Positions 43,484-50,799 of a DNA stretch of 64,000 bases are shown here, piece by piece. Numbering within the stretch: position 1 is the stretch's first letter; the number at the start of each line of letters is the position of its first letter. Where the stretch lies: assembly GCA_016932715.1 (NCBI GenBank), contig JAFGCG010000191.1, positions 44,075 to 108,074 of the forward strand, read 5' to 3'. The notes under the pieces are model-generated. The model was not told the DNA's origin. It did no database searches and saw nothing but the letters and a program-made list of their open reading frames with translations. Source of the stretch: Anaerolineales bacterium (GTDB lineage Bacteria > Chloroflexota > Anaerolineae > Anaerolineales > Villigracilaceae). Position numbers and translations under genes: made by a program.

Positions 43484-44539
43484 TCATCCTAATATAACCT
43501 CTTCCAACGCTTCCAGCTTTGGCGGGACGATCAACGGCTTCTGCATGTCCTTCGTAATGATGTCCGGATCTTTCATGCCGTGCCCCGTGCAGATGGCAAC
43601 GATGCGCTTCCCTTTCGGATTCAACGTTCCATTTCCAATCTCGATTGCCAGCCCGGCGAGGCCGGCGGCGGAGGCAGGTTCCACCCAGATGCCTTCGAGC
43701 GTTGCCAGGGTCTTTTGCATGTGCAGGATCTGTTCGTCGGTGGCGGCAATGATCCGCCCGTGTGATTCTTCCGCGGCTTGCAGCGCCTGTTCGCCGCGCG
43801 CCGGCTTTCCAATGCGGATCGCCGTGGCGACGGTCTCCGGCTTCTCGACGGGATGTCCCAGCACCAGCGGGGCGGACCCGGCCGCCTGGACGCCCAGCAC
43901 CTGCGGCAAGCCTGTCGATTTCACTTCGTTGTACTGTTTGAAGCCTGCCCAATAAGCCGTAATATTGCCTGCATTTCCAACCGGCAGGCACAACCAATCC
44001 GGCGCGGAGCCGAGCCGGTCGCAGATCTCGAACGCAGAGGTTTTCTGGCCCTCGATGCGGTAGGGATTCAGGGAATTCACCAGGCAGATGGGATGCTTGT
44101 TCGTGATCTGGACGACCATCGTCAGCGCGTCATCGAACGAGCCGTCGATCTGGATGACCTGCGCGCCGTAGGCGAGCGCGCCCGCAAGCTTTCCCGCGGC
44201 GACCTTGCCCTGCGGGATCAGCACAATCGACTTCAGCCCGGCGCGCGCCGCGTAGGCTGCGGCGGAGGCGGCCGTGTTGCCGGTCGAAGCGCAGATGACC
44301 GTCGTGGCGCCGCGCCCGTGGGCTTCGCTGACCGCCGCTGTCATGCCGCGGTCTTTGAAAGAACCTGTGGGATTCAGTCCTTCATACTTGATGAACAATT
44401 CGAAGCCGCCGCCGAGCTGGCGGGATAGACTGTCAGCCTGGATCAGAGGCGTATTGCCCTCGAGCAGGCTCACGGTCTGTGTATGAGGAGGAAGGTCGAG
44501 CAAATGTCCGTATTTGTGGAGGAGTCCCTGGTAAGTCAT
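43484..44539 (-). CDS. thrC: Threonine synthase
   Basis: A 351-residue PLP enzyme that converts O-phosphohomoserine to threonine. KYEGLNPTGSFKDRGMTAAVSEA contains the PLP Lys; VICASTGNTAASAAAYAARAGL and CLPVGNAGNITAYWAGF bind the phosphate of PLP. NTPLIQADSLSRQLGG is the usual N-terminal motif. It is of the shorter, bacterial-archaeal class. With thrB it forms the threonine branch. Confidence 0.95.
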   Translation of the reverse strand: MTYQGLLHKYGHLLDLPPHTQTVSLLEGNTPLIQADSLSRQLGGGFELFIKYEGLNPTGSFKDRGMTAAVSEAHGRGATTVICASTGNTAASAAAYAARAGLKSIVLIPQGKVAAGKLAGALAYGAQVIQIDGSFDDALTMVVQITNKHPICLVNSLNPYRIEGQKTSAFEICDRLGSAPDWLCLPVGNAGNITAYWAGFKQYNEVKSTGLPQVLGVQAAGSAPLVLGHPVEKPETVATAIRIGKPARGEQALQAAEESHGRIIAATDEQILHMQKTLATLEGIWVEPASAAGLAGLAIEIGNGTLNPKGKRIVAICTGHGMKDPDIITKDMQKPLIVPPKLEALEEVILG

Positions 44540-44689
44540 GGGGCTGAGTTTACCGCTTGTTTTATTAATAAGTAAGTCCTTTCGATTGTTTTGCAGGTCA
44601 TATTTTAACTTCAGTTTTACTCAATCATGCGGCACTCCGTAGCATAAAATTCATCGGGACTTAATTTTTTCTGGATATACTTTATCGTG

Positions 44690-45667
44690 ATGAAGCGAAT
44701 AACGATCCCGACTTTAATGGTTTGTGTCTTAATATCAGCCTGTGCGGGGCAAACAACTCAACCACCTGTCGCTCCCTCCATCCGCGCCTCGACGCAAACG
44801 TTGCCCGCGCTCGCCTATGCAGTTCTCCCCACTGCAACACAGAAGCCGAAGAAATACTCCCCGATCACTCCGGTGCCCACTGCTACGCAAACACCAACGG
44901 TGCTACCGATAACTGCGCTGTCGGGTATGCCCGAACGCGACCCTGCGAACTGGAAAGCCTGGCCTGTCATCCCGGAGGACATCGATGCGAGTCTGCAGAG
45001 AGTCTATGAAAGAGGCCTGGAGCTTGGGAATGACCCGCGCGCATTTTCGCTCTTTGGCGATTGCCAGGCGAGACCCGCCGATTTCTTTGGCGTCTTCGAA
45101 ACCGATCTGGAACTCGTCGAAAGTCTCTCACCGGAATTGCGTGAAGCGGTCGCTCACTTTCAGGGTTCCTTCCGTCGCGAGAGCCCCACTGCCCAGGATG
45201 CCACCACGCCCGGCTCGCTGCTTTGGATCCAGTGGCATCGCGGCGAGTATGGCTGCACGTTTGCCGAGACACCCGTGGAGTGTGAACTGCGTATCCAGCG
45301 CCCAGCGTTCGTCATTATTCAGATCGGCACACACTTCGAGTCACGCAACGCGGAATATCTGCGCAGGGTGATCCTGCAATTAATGGACGCGGGTGTCGTG
45401 CCGATCCTTGCGACGAAAGCCGACAACCGCGAAAAGGATGAACGCATCAACCGCGACATGGCGATGCTCGCCGCGGAATATGATCTGCCGCTCTGGAATT
45501 TTTGGGCGGCGCTCTCTGACCTCCCGGACCGCGGACTCTACACCATGAAGGGGCGTGAAGGCCAGGGTCCGGTCTATCTCAACGAGCAGGCGACGATCCG
45601 CCATCGCATGACGGGCCTGGAAGCGCTCAACGCGGTCTGGCGGGCGGTAACCGAAAATAAAAAGTAG
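44690..45667 (+). CDS. Lipoprotein with SGNH/GDSL-like hydrolase domain
   Basis: A 325-residue exported protein. MKRITIPTLMVCVLISAC has a lipobox (ISAC), followed by a Pro/Thr-rich linker. FSLFGDCQA (about residue 120) occupies the place of the GDS nucleophile block, but with Cys for Ser. FVIIQIGTHFESR matches block III (GxND region) only partly, and VPILATKADNREKDERINRDMAMLAAEYDLPLWNFWAAL is the usual block between III and V. The His of block V may be in IRHRMTG. Either a divergent or an inactive member. A GTG three bases earlier is an alternative start; TATACT lies just upstream. Confidence 0.65.
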   Translation: MKRITIPTLMVCVLISACAGQTTQPPVAPSIRASTQTLPALAYAVLPTATQKPKKYSPITPVPTATQTPTVLPITALSGMPERDPANWKAWPVIPEDIDASLQRVYERGLELGNDPRAFSLFGDCQARPADFFGVFETDLELVESLSPELREAVAHFQGSFRRESPTAQDATTPGSLLWIQWHRGEYGCTFAETPVECELRIQRPAFVIIQIGTHFESRNAEYLRRVILQLMDAGVVPILATKADNREKDERINRDMAMLAAEYDLPLWNFWAALSDLPDRGLYTMKGREGQGPVYLNEQATIRHRMTGLEALNAVWRAVTENKK

Positions 45668-45691
45668 GGGCGACGCATGCGTCGCCCCTAC
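45664..45691. repeat. Perfect 28-bp palindrome GTAGGGGCGACGCATG...
   Basis: GTAGGGGCGACGCA and its exact reverse complement TGCGTCGCCCCTAC are adjacent (14-bp arms, no spacer), overlapping the SGNH stop region. This 'GTAGGGGCGAC' palindrome type is known to be dispersed in many bacterial genomes. Confidence 0.9.
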
Positions 45692-45714
45692 GATGGTCGT
45701 CCCTGCAAGAAATC

Positions 45715-45957
45715 TTAACCCTTCAGCGGCGGCGCGTCCTTATCGTACACGAAGACCTGGACATCCAGCCCATCGCTGTTCAACAGGTTGATGGCAGGCT
45801 GAAAGGTCGCAGTCTTAATCCTTTCAATATCCTTGGCAGGCGCATAGACACTCAGCCGCGCCTCCTCCTCGGACATCTTGACCGTCTTGATCTCCGCGCT
45901 CCCACTCGCGGATTTGATGATACTGGTCACTTCTTTGATCGCCTCATCAAGAGTCAT
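45715..45957 (-). CDS. Small hypothetical protein, possibly cotranscribed with mutS2
   Basis: An 80-residue acidic protein: TLDEAIKEVTSIIKSASGSAEIKTVKMSEEEARLSVYAPAKDIERIKTATFQPAINLLNSDGLDVQVFVYDKD reads as an alpha-beta pattern. No family was recognised. It lies 101 bases downstream of the mutS2 stop on the same strand. Confidence 0.55.
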   Translation of the reverse strand: MTLDEAIKEVTSIIKSASGSAEIKTVKMSEEEARLSVYAPAKDIERIKTATFQPAINLLNSDGLDVQVFVYDKDAPPLKG

Positions 45958-46058
45958 AAAATGCTCCCAGTGAGATTATACCAAGATAAGACTTTATGCT
46001 GTTGCGGCGCCTGGTCTCGACGGAATGTCTCGACCGACGGCGCCACTCGCAGCGATCT

Positions 46059-48479
46059 TCACTTCGCCATTCTGGCAACGGTTACGCCCGCACCGCCTTC
46101 ATTATCCTTCGGTTCCTCGAACGAGGCAACATAGGGGCTGGACTTCAGGGCGCTGCGGACTGCTTCACGCAATTTGCCGGTTCCCTTGCCGTGGACGATC
46201 CGCACGAACAACAAGCCCGAAGAATATGCCTTCTCCAGGTACCGTTCCAGTTCGTCGAGTCCGTCTTCGACCAGCTTGCCGCGCAGGTTTAACTCAATCC
46301 CCGGAGACTTCGTGCCGCTGACGGCTGCCTGTCCGCTGCCCTCTGCTTCCAGCTTTCTTTCCTCTTTCTTCTTTTCCTCGGGACTCTCTACATCCTGACC
46401 TTTTCTCATTAAGTCCGTTAACCGCGCCCGCACGCGCAGACTCCCGATCTGAACTTCCGCGTCCGCCTCGCCCAGGGCGGTGACCACTCCATCGGCGTTC
46501 AGCGTGCTGACGAGGACGCGCTCACCTAAGGACAGTGGACGATGGACGATGGACAATGATGGTCCATGGTCCGTTGTCTGTCGTCTTTCGACGGGGGCTT
46601 CGATCTTCTCTTCGATCTCTTCGACTTGTTCTTCGATCTCTTTCAGGGCTTGCAGGGGCTGCTTTGCCTTCTTGAGCTGCGACTTGAGCGACTCGATATT
46701 CCTTTTTAACACGGCGACTTCGAGTTCGCCTTCGGCGCGGGCTTTCGCCAGGACTTCGCGGCGTTCGTCTTCGATCTTCTCGAGGCGCTTTTCGATTTCT
46801 TTGGTTTGCGCTTCGAGCCGGTCGCGGGCTTTCTCCAGCTTCTGACGTTCACGCGAAGTGCGATTGCGCTCCTTGCGGATGTCGTCGAGCAGCTTGTCGG
46901 CGCGCAGGTCTTCGGGGCTGATCTCTGCTTTGGCCGATTCAATGATCGGCTGAGGCAGACCGAGGCGCTGCGCAATCAACAGCGCGTTGGAGCGCCCGGG
47001 GAGTCCAATGGTCAGGTGGTAGGTCGGGCGCAGCGTTTTGATATCGAATTCCAGCGAGGCATTGACCACACCTTCCGTCGAATGCGCATAGGTCTTGAGT
47101 TCGGGATAGTGCGTCGCGACCAGCGTCGTGCAGCCCGTTTCAAGCAGGAATGTCAGGATGGCGCGCGCCAACGCGGCGCCCTCCTGCGGGTCGGTGCCCG
47201 CGCCGAGTTCGTCGAAGATGACGAGCGAGCGCTGGTCGATCTGCTTGAGGATGCGGATGATGTTCGTGATGTGACCGCTGAACGTGCTGAGCGATTGTTC
47301 GATGGATTGCTCGTCGCCGATATCGGCGTAGACCGCCTGGAAACACGGCAGCTCCGAGCCGCTCTGCGCCGGGATATGTAATCCGCTTTGTGCCATGAGA
47401 ACGAGCAATCCCACTGTTTTGAGCGAGACCGTCTTCCCGCCTGTGTTGGGACCCGTAATGACAATGGCGCGCGTGCCAGGCTTGGGATCGACGTCGATGG
47501 GCACAACGGTTTGTGGATCGAGGAGGGGATGTCTTGCTTGATTGAGACGAAAGACGAAAGAGGAAAGATGTGGAGAGTCCTTCTTTCTTCTTTCCGCTTT
47601 CGTCGAATGAAGAATCGGTTCTGATGCTTTCAGCTCCTCCGCATATTTTGCTTTCGCAAAGATCAGGTCGAGCATTGCCAGGTTTTCCACGCCGTAGGTG
47701 AGTTCCTCCCGATGTTCGCCGATCTGCACGGAGAGTTCGTAGAGGATGCGGCGTTCCTCGTCGCGCGCCTGTAATTCCAGTTCACGCACCCGATTGTTGA
47801 GTTCCACCACCGGCAGCGGCTCGACAAACAAGGTCGCGCCGCTCGAGGACTGGTCGTGGACGATGGCTTTGATCTGCCCCTTGAACTCGGCGCGCAGGGG
47901 GATGACGTAGCGCCCGTCCCGCTGGGTAATGATCGGCTCCTGGAGCTTGTTCCCTGAATCTGTCAGATATTTTTGCAGGCGGGACATCAAACGGTCGTGG
48001 GCGATCTTGATCTCCCGCCGCAGCGTGGCGAGCTTGGGCGAAGCGGAATCCAGCACCTCACCGCGGTCCGAGACGACGCGCGTGATCGCATCCACGATCC
48101 CGCGTGATTCAGGCAGCCCTTCCGCAATCTGCGCCAGCCGCGGATATTCATCCGTTTTGCGCTCGAGTGATTTTTTCAGTTCGCGGCAGGAGATGAGGGT
48201 GGATTTGACATCCAGCAGCTGCTGCGGATCGAGGACACCGCCGCGCGCCGCCAGATCTGCTGCGGGACGGATGTCGTGCGCGCCGCCGATGCCAATATCC
48301 TGCATCGATAGCATTTTCCGGGCTTCGGTGGTTTCCGCCAGGCGGGCAAGCGCCAGGTCATGGGAATCGGTTGGCTCGAGCGCCCGCGCCAATTCCATCG
48401 AAGCGGAGAAGTCGCAGAACGTTTTCAACCGATCGAGGATCTTTGGATATTCGAGAACGGAGAGGGTTTTGGGATCCAT
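46059..48479 (-). CDS. mutS2: MutS2 endonuclease / Smr-domain protein, with two in-frame repeat insertions
   Basis: An 806-residue MutS2. The core and ATPase are seen in ITGPNTGGKTVSLKTVGLL (Walker A, about residue 345), VYADIGDEQSIEQSLSTFSGHI, LVIFDELGAGTDPQEG (Walker B) and LVATHYPELK. A long coiled coil follows, then a KOW-like LGERVLVSTLNADGVV and a C-terminal Smr nuclease domain (LNLRGKLVEDGLDELERYL, VRIVHGKGTGKLREAV). Two segments look inserted: about LHSTKAERRKKDSPHLSSF before RLNQARHPLL, and RRQTTDHGPSLSIVHRPLS before LGERV. Both are encoded by 7-bp palindromic arrays. MutS2 acts in recombination control or ribosome rescue. ATG 48479 gives MDPKTLSVLEYPKI. Confidence 0.93.
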   Translation of the reverse strand: MDPKTLSVLEYPKILDRLKTFCDFSASMELARALEPTDSHDLALARLAETTEARKMLSMQDIGIGGAHDIRPAADLAARGGVLDPQQLLDVKSTLISCRELKKSLERKTDEYPRLAQIAEGLPESRGIVDAITRVVSDRGEVLDSASPKLATLRREIKIAHDRLMSRLQKYLTDSGNKLQEPIITQRDGRYVIPLRAEFKGQIKAIVHDQSSSGATLFVEPLPVVELNNRVRELELQARDEERRILYELSVQIGEHREELTYGVENLAMLDLIFAKAKYAEELKASEPILHSTKAERRKKDSPHLSSFVFRLNQARHPLLDPQTVVPIDVDPKPGTRAIVITGPNTGGKTVSLKTVGLLVLMAQSGLHIPAQSGSELPCFQAVYADIGDEQSIEQSLSTFSGHITNIIRILKQIDQRSLVIFDELGAGTDPQEGAALARAILTFLLETGCTTLVATHYPELKTYAHSTEGVVNASLEFDIKTLRPTYHLTIGLPGRSNALLIAQRLGLPQPIIESAKAEISPEDLRADKLLDDIRKERNRTSRERQKLEKARDRLEAQTKEIEKRLEKIEDERREVLAKARAEGELEVAVLKRNIESLKSQLKKAKQPLQALKEIEEQVEEIEEKIEAPVERRQTTDHGPSLSIVHRPLSLGERVLVSTLNADGVVTALGEADAEVQIGSLRVRARLTDLMRKGQDVESPEEKKKEERKLEAEGSGQAAVSGTKSPGIELNLRGKLVEDGLDELERYLEKAYSSGLLFVRIVHGKGTGKLREAVRSALKSSPYVASFEEPKDNEGGAGVTVARMAK
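46530..46586. repeat. Heptamer palindromic array inside mutS2 (linker before the KOW-like segment)
   Basis: Left arm: GGACAGT, GGACGAT, GGACGAT, GGACAAT (46530-46557). Right arm: ATGGTCC, ATGGTCC, GTTGTCT, GTCGTCT (46559-46586). All steps are exactly 7 bp and the arms are approximate reverse complements. Confidence 0.88.
47546..47604. repeat. Heptamer palindromic array inside mutS2 (before the ATPase domain)
   Basis: Left arm: GACGAAA, GACGAAA, GAGGAAA (47546-47566). Right arm: TTCTTTC, TTCTTTC, CGCTTTC, then GTC (47581-47604). The units are reverse complements of each other in type. The unit resembles the GAAAGAN array at 39403. Confidence 0.85.
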
Positions 48480-48805
48480 GGGATGATTTAACCACAAGAT
48501 GGGGGATTAGAGAATGGAACGGGGAAAATCGAACTCTGGAGAGTGGACATTACAAAAATGATTGTAGTTTTGCTGGCCCTTAAGGGCTAACTTACAAAAT
48601 GGTGGGGTGAAATTTAACGGAATTTAATTTTGGGATACTACACTCGCAATCATGGGTGGGTACCCATATGCCCACAAAAATGAAGCCGACGCTGGTGACA
48701 CAGCATCGACTTCTTGGGTCAAAGTGCCTGAGTACAAAATCGATACTCCCATTCTGTTCCCTACCATCATCCATATAAGCAAGTACGTCTTGAAAAGGAG
48801 AATCT
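48480..48805. other. Gap between mutS2 and the GH99-like gene
   Basis: No gene is supported. The plus strand reads GATACTACACT near 48636. A stem of 13 bp allowing G-U pairs (GAAGTCGATGCTG / CAGCGTCGGCTTC on the minus strand, 48681-48712) is followed by ATTTTTG on that strand, and could be a terminator or end of a short minus-strand RNA. AAAGGAG precedes the ATG at 48806. Confidence 0.45.
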
Positions 48806-50275
48806 ATGTTCATCAGATCGCAAAGCTCACGGAAGCATACATCACGCTGGCTGCGTTATGTGATGACAATTACGCTGGTCGTCGCGACCTTCGCGACCTT
48901 TATGCTGGCTGGCGCTGCACCTGTCCAGGCTGATACACAACCCTCGTTTCCCATTCGCGCCGCATTCTATTACCCCTGGTTCCCGGAAGCCTGGGATCAA
49001 CATGGTATCTACCCCTATACCAACTACACTCCCTCGCTTGGATTTTACGATGGAGGCAGCCAGACCGTCATCAAGCAGCATATTGCTGCCATGCAGTATG
49101 GCGGTATCCAGGCTGGGATTGCCTCCTGGTGGGGTCCGGGAACGAGAGAGGATAGCAAGATGCCCGCTCTCCTGCAGGCAGCCGCCGGAACCAGTTTTCG
49201 CTGGTCGGTCTATCATGAGAATGAAAGCCTGAGCAATCCTACGGTTGCCCAGATCAGAAGTGACCTGATCTATTTGCGCGACAAGTATGGCAATGACCCA
49301 GGCTTCCTGCGGATCAGTGGCCGCTTTGTTGTCTTTGTCTATGCCGACGGCGGTGACAACTGCGGCATGGTAGATCGCTGGAAGCAGGCAAACACCGTGG
49401 GGGCTTATATCGTCTTGAAGGTTTTTTCCGGCTACCGCAATTGCAGCAATCAGCCGGATGGATGGCATCAGTACAGCCCGGCTGTGGCAGTCGATAGCCA
49501 GCAGGGTTACTCGTATTCGATTTCTCCCGGCTTTTGGCAGAAGGGCGCGTCCGTTCGATTGGCGCGCGACCTCCAGCGCTGGAATCAGAACGTCAAGGAC
49601 ATGATTGCCTCCGGCGCTCCCTTCCAGCTCATCACGACCTTCAATGAATGGGGAGAAGGCACCTCCGTGGAAAGCGCACAGGAGTGGGCGAGTAGTACCG
49701 GGTTTGGCGCGTACCTCGACGTTCTTCACAATAACGGCGGGCAAGCCACTCCGACAATCGCCCCACCGACTGCTACGCCTTCGCAAACGCCAACCAGAAC
49801 CCCGACCAATCCTCCGACACCGACTAACACAAATCTGCCGCCGCCACCCAGCGGCAACCTGGTATTGAACCCTAGCTTTGAAACTGCCGGGAGTAATGCC
49901 GCCGATGCTGCCAACTGGACGGAAGGTCTGAACCACACTCGAGCCAGCGACAAGTTCCATACCGGTGGCTGGGCGCTGCACTCGAGGTTCCGCGGCATCG
50001 GCACCGACACGCGCACCACCGTCCCGATCGCGGTCAGCCCGAACAAAGCCTACACCTACTCAGGCTATGTCTGGCGTACGGACAAGACCGGTGGAGCCTG
50101 CATGGACATGGCTGACATCCCCGGCGAAAGACAGCTGTGCGCGGTAACAAGCGGCAGTTGGCAGTTCCTGAGCGGGACGTGGAACAGCGGCTCGAATACC
50201 AGTGTGACCCTGCGCCTGATCACAGATGGTTCGCCGACTGGCGACATCTGGTTCGATGACATCTCATTCAGATGA
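48806..50275 (+). CDS. Secreted GH99-like glycoside hydrolase with C-terminal carbohydrate-binding domain
   Basis: A 489-residue exported protein. A long signal peptide (WLRYVMTITLVVATFATFMLAGAAPVQA) precedes the GH99/GH71-like barrel: IRAAFYYPWFPEAWDQ, MQYGGIQAGIASWWGPG, FVVFVYADGG and LITTFNEWGEGTSVESAQEW, where the Glu pair is the likely active site. A Pro/Thr-rich linker (PTIAPPTATPSQTPTRTPT) then leads to a jelly-roll domain of CBM4/9 type (NLVLNPSFETAG ... GDIWFDDISFR). It likely attacks an external mannan- or glucan-type polymer. AAAGGAG lies upstream of ATG 48806. Confidence 0.78.
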   Translation: MFIRSQSSRKHTSRWLRYVMTITLVVATFATFMLAGAAPVQADTQPSFPIRAAFYYPWFPEAWDQHGIYPYTNYTPSLGFYDGGSQTVIKQHIAAMQYGGIQAGIASWWGPGTREDSKMPALLQAAAGTSFRWSVYHENESLSNPTVAQIRSDLIYLRDKYGNDPGFLRISGRFVVFVYADGGDNCGMVDRWKQANTVGAYIVLKVFSGYRNCSNQPDGWHQYSPAVAVDSQQGYSYSISPGFWQKGASVRLARDLQRWNQNVKDMIASGAPFQLITTFNEWGEGTSVESAQEWASSTGFGAYLDVLHNNGGQATPTIAPPTATPSQTPTRTPTNPPTPTNTNLPPPPSGNLVLNPSFETAGSNAADAANWTEGLNHTRASDKFHTGGWALHSRFRGIGTDTRTTVPIAVSPNKAYTYSGYVWRTDKTGGACMDMADIPGERQLCAVTSGSWQFLSGTWNSGSNTSVTLRLITDGSPTGDIWFDDISFR

Positions 50276-50327
50276 GGCGTTTGCTGCTCCTGCCCTCCCC
50301 TCCCCGTACTGGAAACAGCTTTCTGAA

Positions 50328-50366
50328 CTACAGTCCGTGCAGATCACACGGGCTGTAGGATTTTAA
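50328..50366 (+). terminator. Terminator after the GH99-like gene (CTACAGTCCGTG type)
   Basis: CTACAGTCCGTG (50328-50339) and CACGGGCTGTAG (50347-50358) pair with one mismatch, followed by GATTTTAAG. The same stem, without mismatch, follows the FAS1 gene at 53647-53673. Confidence 0.65.
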
Positions 50367-50389
50367 GGAATGGTGTATTTTTCAGTGGA

Positions 50390-50464
50390 TTAGCTGATCC
50401 ATTGTTTCCGGATCAATCGTACAGAACGACTCATCTCCACGGAGAAGTCCGCCGTTTTCGTTTA
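50390..50464 (-). pseudogene. 3'-end remnant of a nitroreductase gene
   Basis: On the minus strand the frame reads ADFSVEMSRSVRLIRKQWIS and then stops (TAA at 50392-50390). The intact nitroreductase at 53808-54584 ends AEFSVEMSRSVRLILKQWMS. Only about 24 codons remain; upstream of 50464 the similarity stops abruptly. A matching terminator hairpin lies just beyond in both places, so the remnant is probably a partial segmental duplication. Confidence 0.8.
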
Positions 50465-50470
50465 AAACTA

Positions 50471-50479
50471 TGTTATACT
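50471..50479 (+). promoter_or_regulatory. Extended -10 promoter TGTTATACT
   Basis: TG (50471-50472), one base, TATACT (50474-50479). No strong -35 is visible. It would start a transcript near 50486 that reaches the terminator at 50550 or reads on into the DEAD-box gene. Confidence 0.5.
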
Positions 50480-50485
50480 CCTGCC

Positions 50486-50579
50486 GCTCCATCCTGAGCA
50501 AAGACAAAGGATGGGCAAAAATCAGGAATTGTTTTGATACTCTGAACGCAGCCCGCTGCACGTGAGTCGGGCTTTTTTG
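50486..50579 (+). ncRNA. Candidate small RNA or attenuated leader before the DEAD-box helicase
   Basis: About 95 nt lie between the predicted start and a terminator. A hairpin CCATCCT / AGGATGG sits near 50491-50515, and the terminator AGCCCG/CGGGCT plus T6 closes the element. No open frame of note. It could be a free small RNA or a leader that is read through under cold or RNA-stress conditions, as is known for some deaD/csdA genes. No Rfam family was recognised by eye. Confidence 0.45.
50550..50579 (+). terminator. Terminator inside the DEAD-box leader region
   Basis: AGCCCG (50550-50555) pairs with CGGGCT (50568-50573), directly followed by TTTTTTG. Confidence 0.75.
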
Positions 50580-50650
50580 TTGGGCGGGTTTACTTGAAAA
50601 AGTAAACTCTGATTGGCAAGAAGTTTAAACGGAGTCATCGAAACAGTCAC

Positions 50651-50790
50651 GTAGTTGCTTAGTTCTGTGGTTTCGTGGTTTGGTGGTTCGATAGTTTACT
50701 CATTACTATCCAATTGCTGAACCACCAACTATCGGATGAATGAACTACATAACTAATAAACTACGTAACTAACGAACTACCGAACTAAAA
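50651..50790. repeat. Octamer palindromic array, left arm NTRGTTNN, right arm AACTANNN
   Basis: Left arm: GTAGTTGC, TTAGTTCT, GTGGTTTC, GTGGTTTG, GTGGTTCG, ATAGTTTA (50651-50698). Right arm: AACTACAT, AACTAATA, AACTACGT, AACTAACG, AACTACCG, AACTAAAA (50743-50790). Each step is exactly 8 bp. Same unit type as the array at 1501-1632, 49 kb away. Confidence 0.9.
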
Positions 50791-50799
50791 AGGAAAACG

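Larger units (their letters stand above)
50276..50799. other. Long gap: hairpin, nitroreductase remnant, candidate small RNA, octamer array
   Basis: This 524-base gap holds no intact gene. In order it contains a terminator hairpin (50328-50366), a minus-strand gene remnant (50390-50464), an extended -10 promoter (50471-50479), a possible short RNA ending at a terminator (50550-50579), and an octamer palindromic array (50651-50790) that runs up to the ribosome site of the DEAD-box gene. Confidence 0.65.

Noticed and set aside
48681..48712. Minus-strand hairpin with T-run before mutS2
   Set aside because: It looks like a terminator, but no minus-strand gene lies upstream of it; an RNA there cannot be supported from sequence alone.
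48592..48813. Short minus-strand open frame upstream of the GH99-like gene
   Set aside because: No family features or ribosome site, and it overlaps the leader and start of the plus-strand gene.
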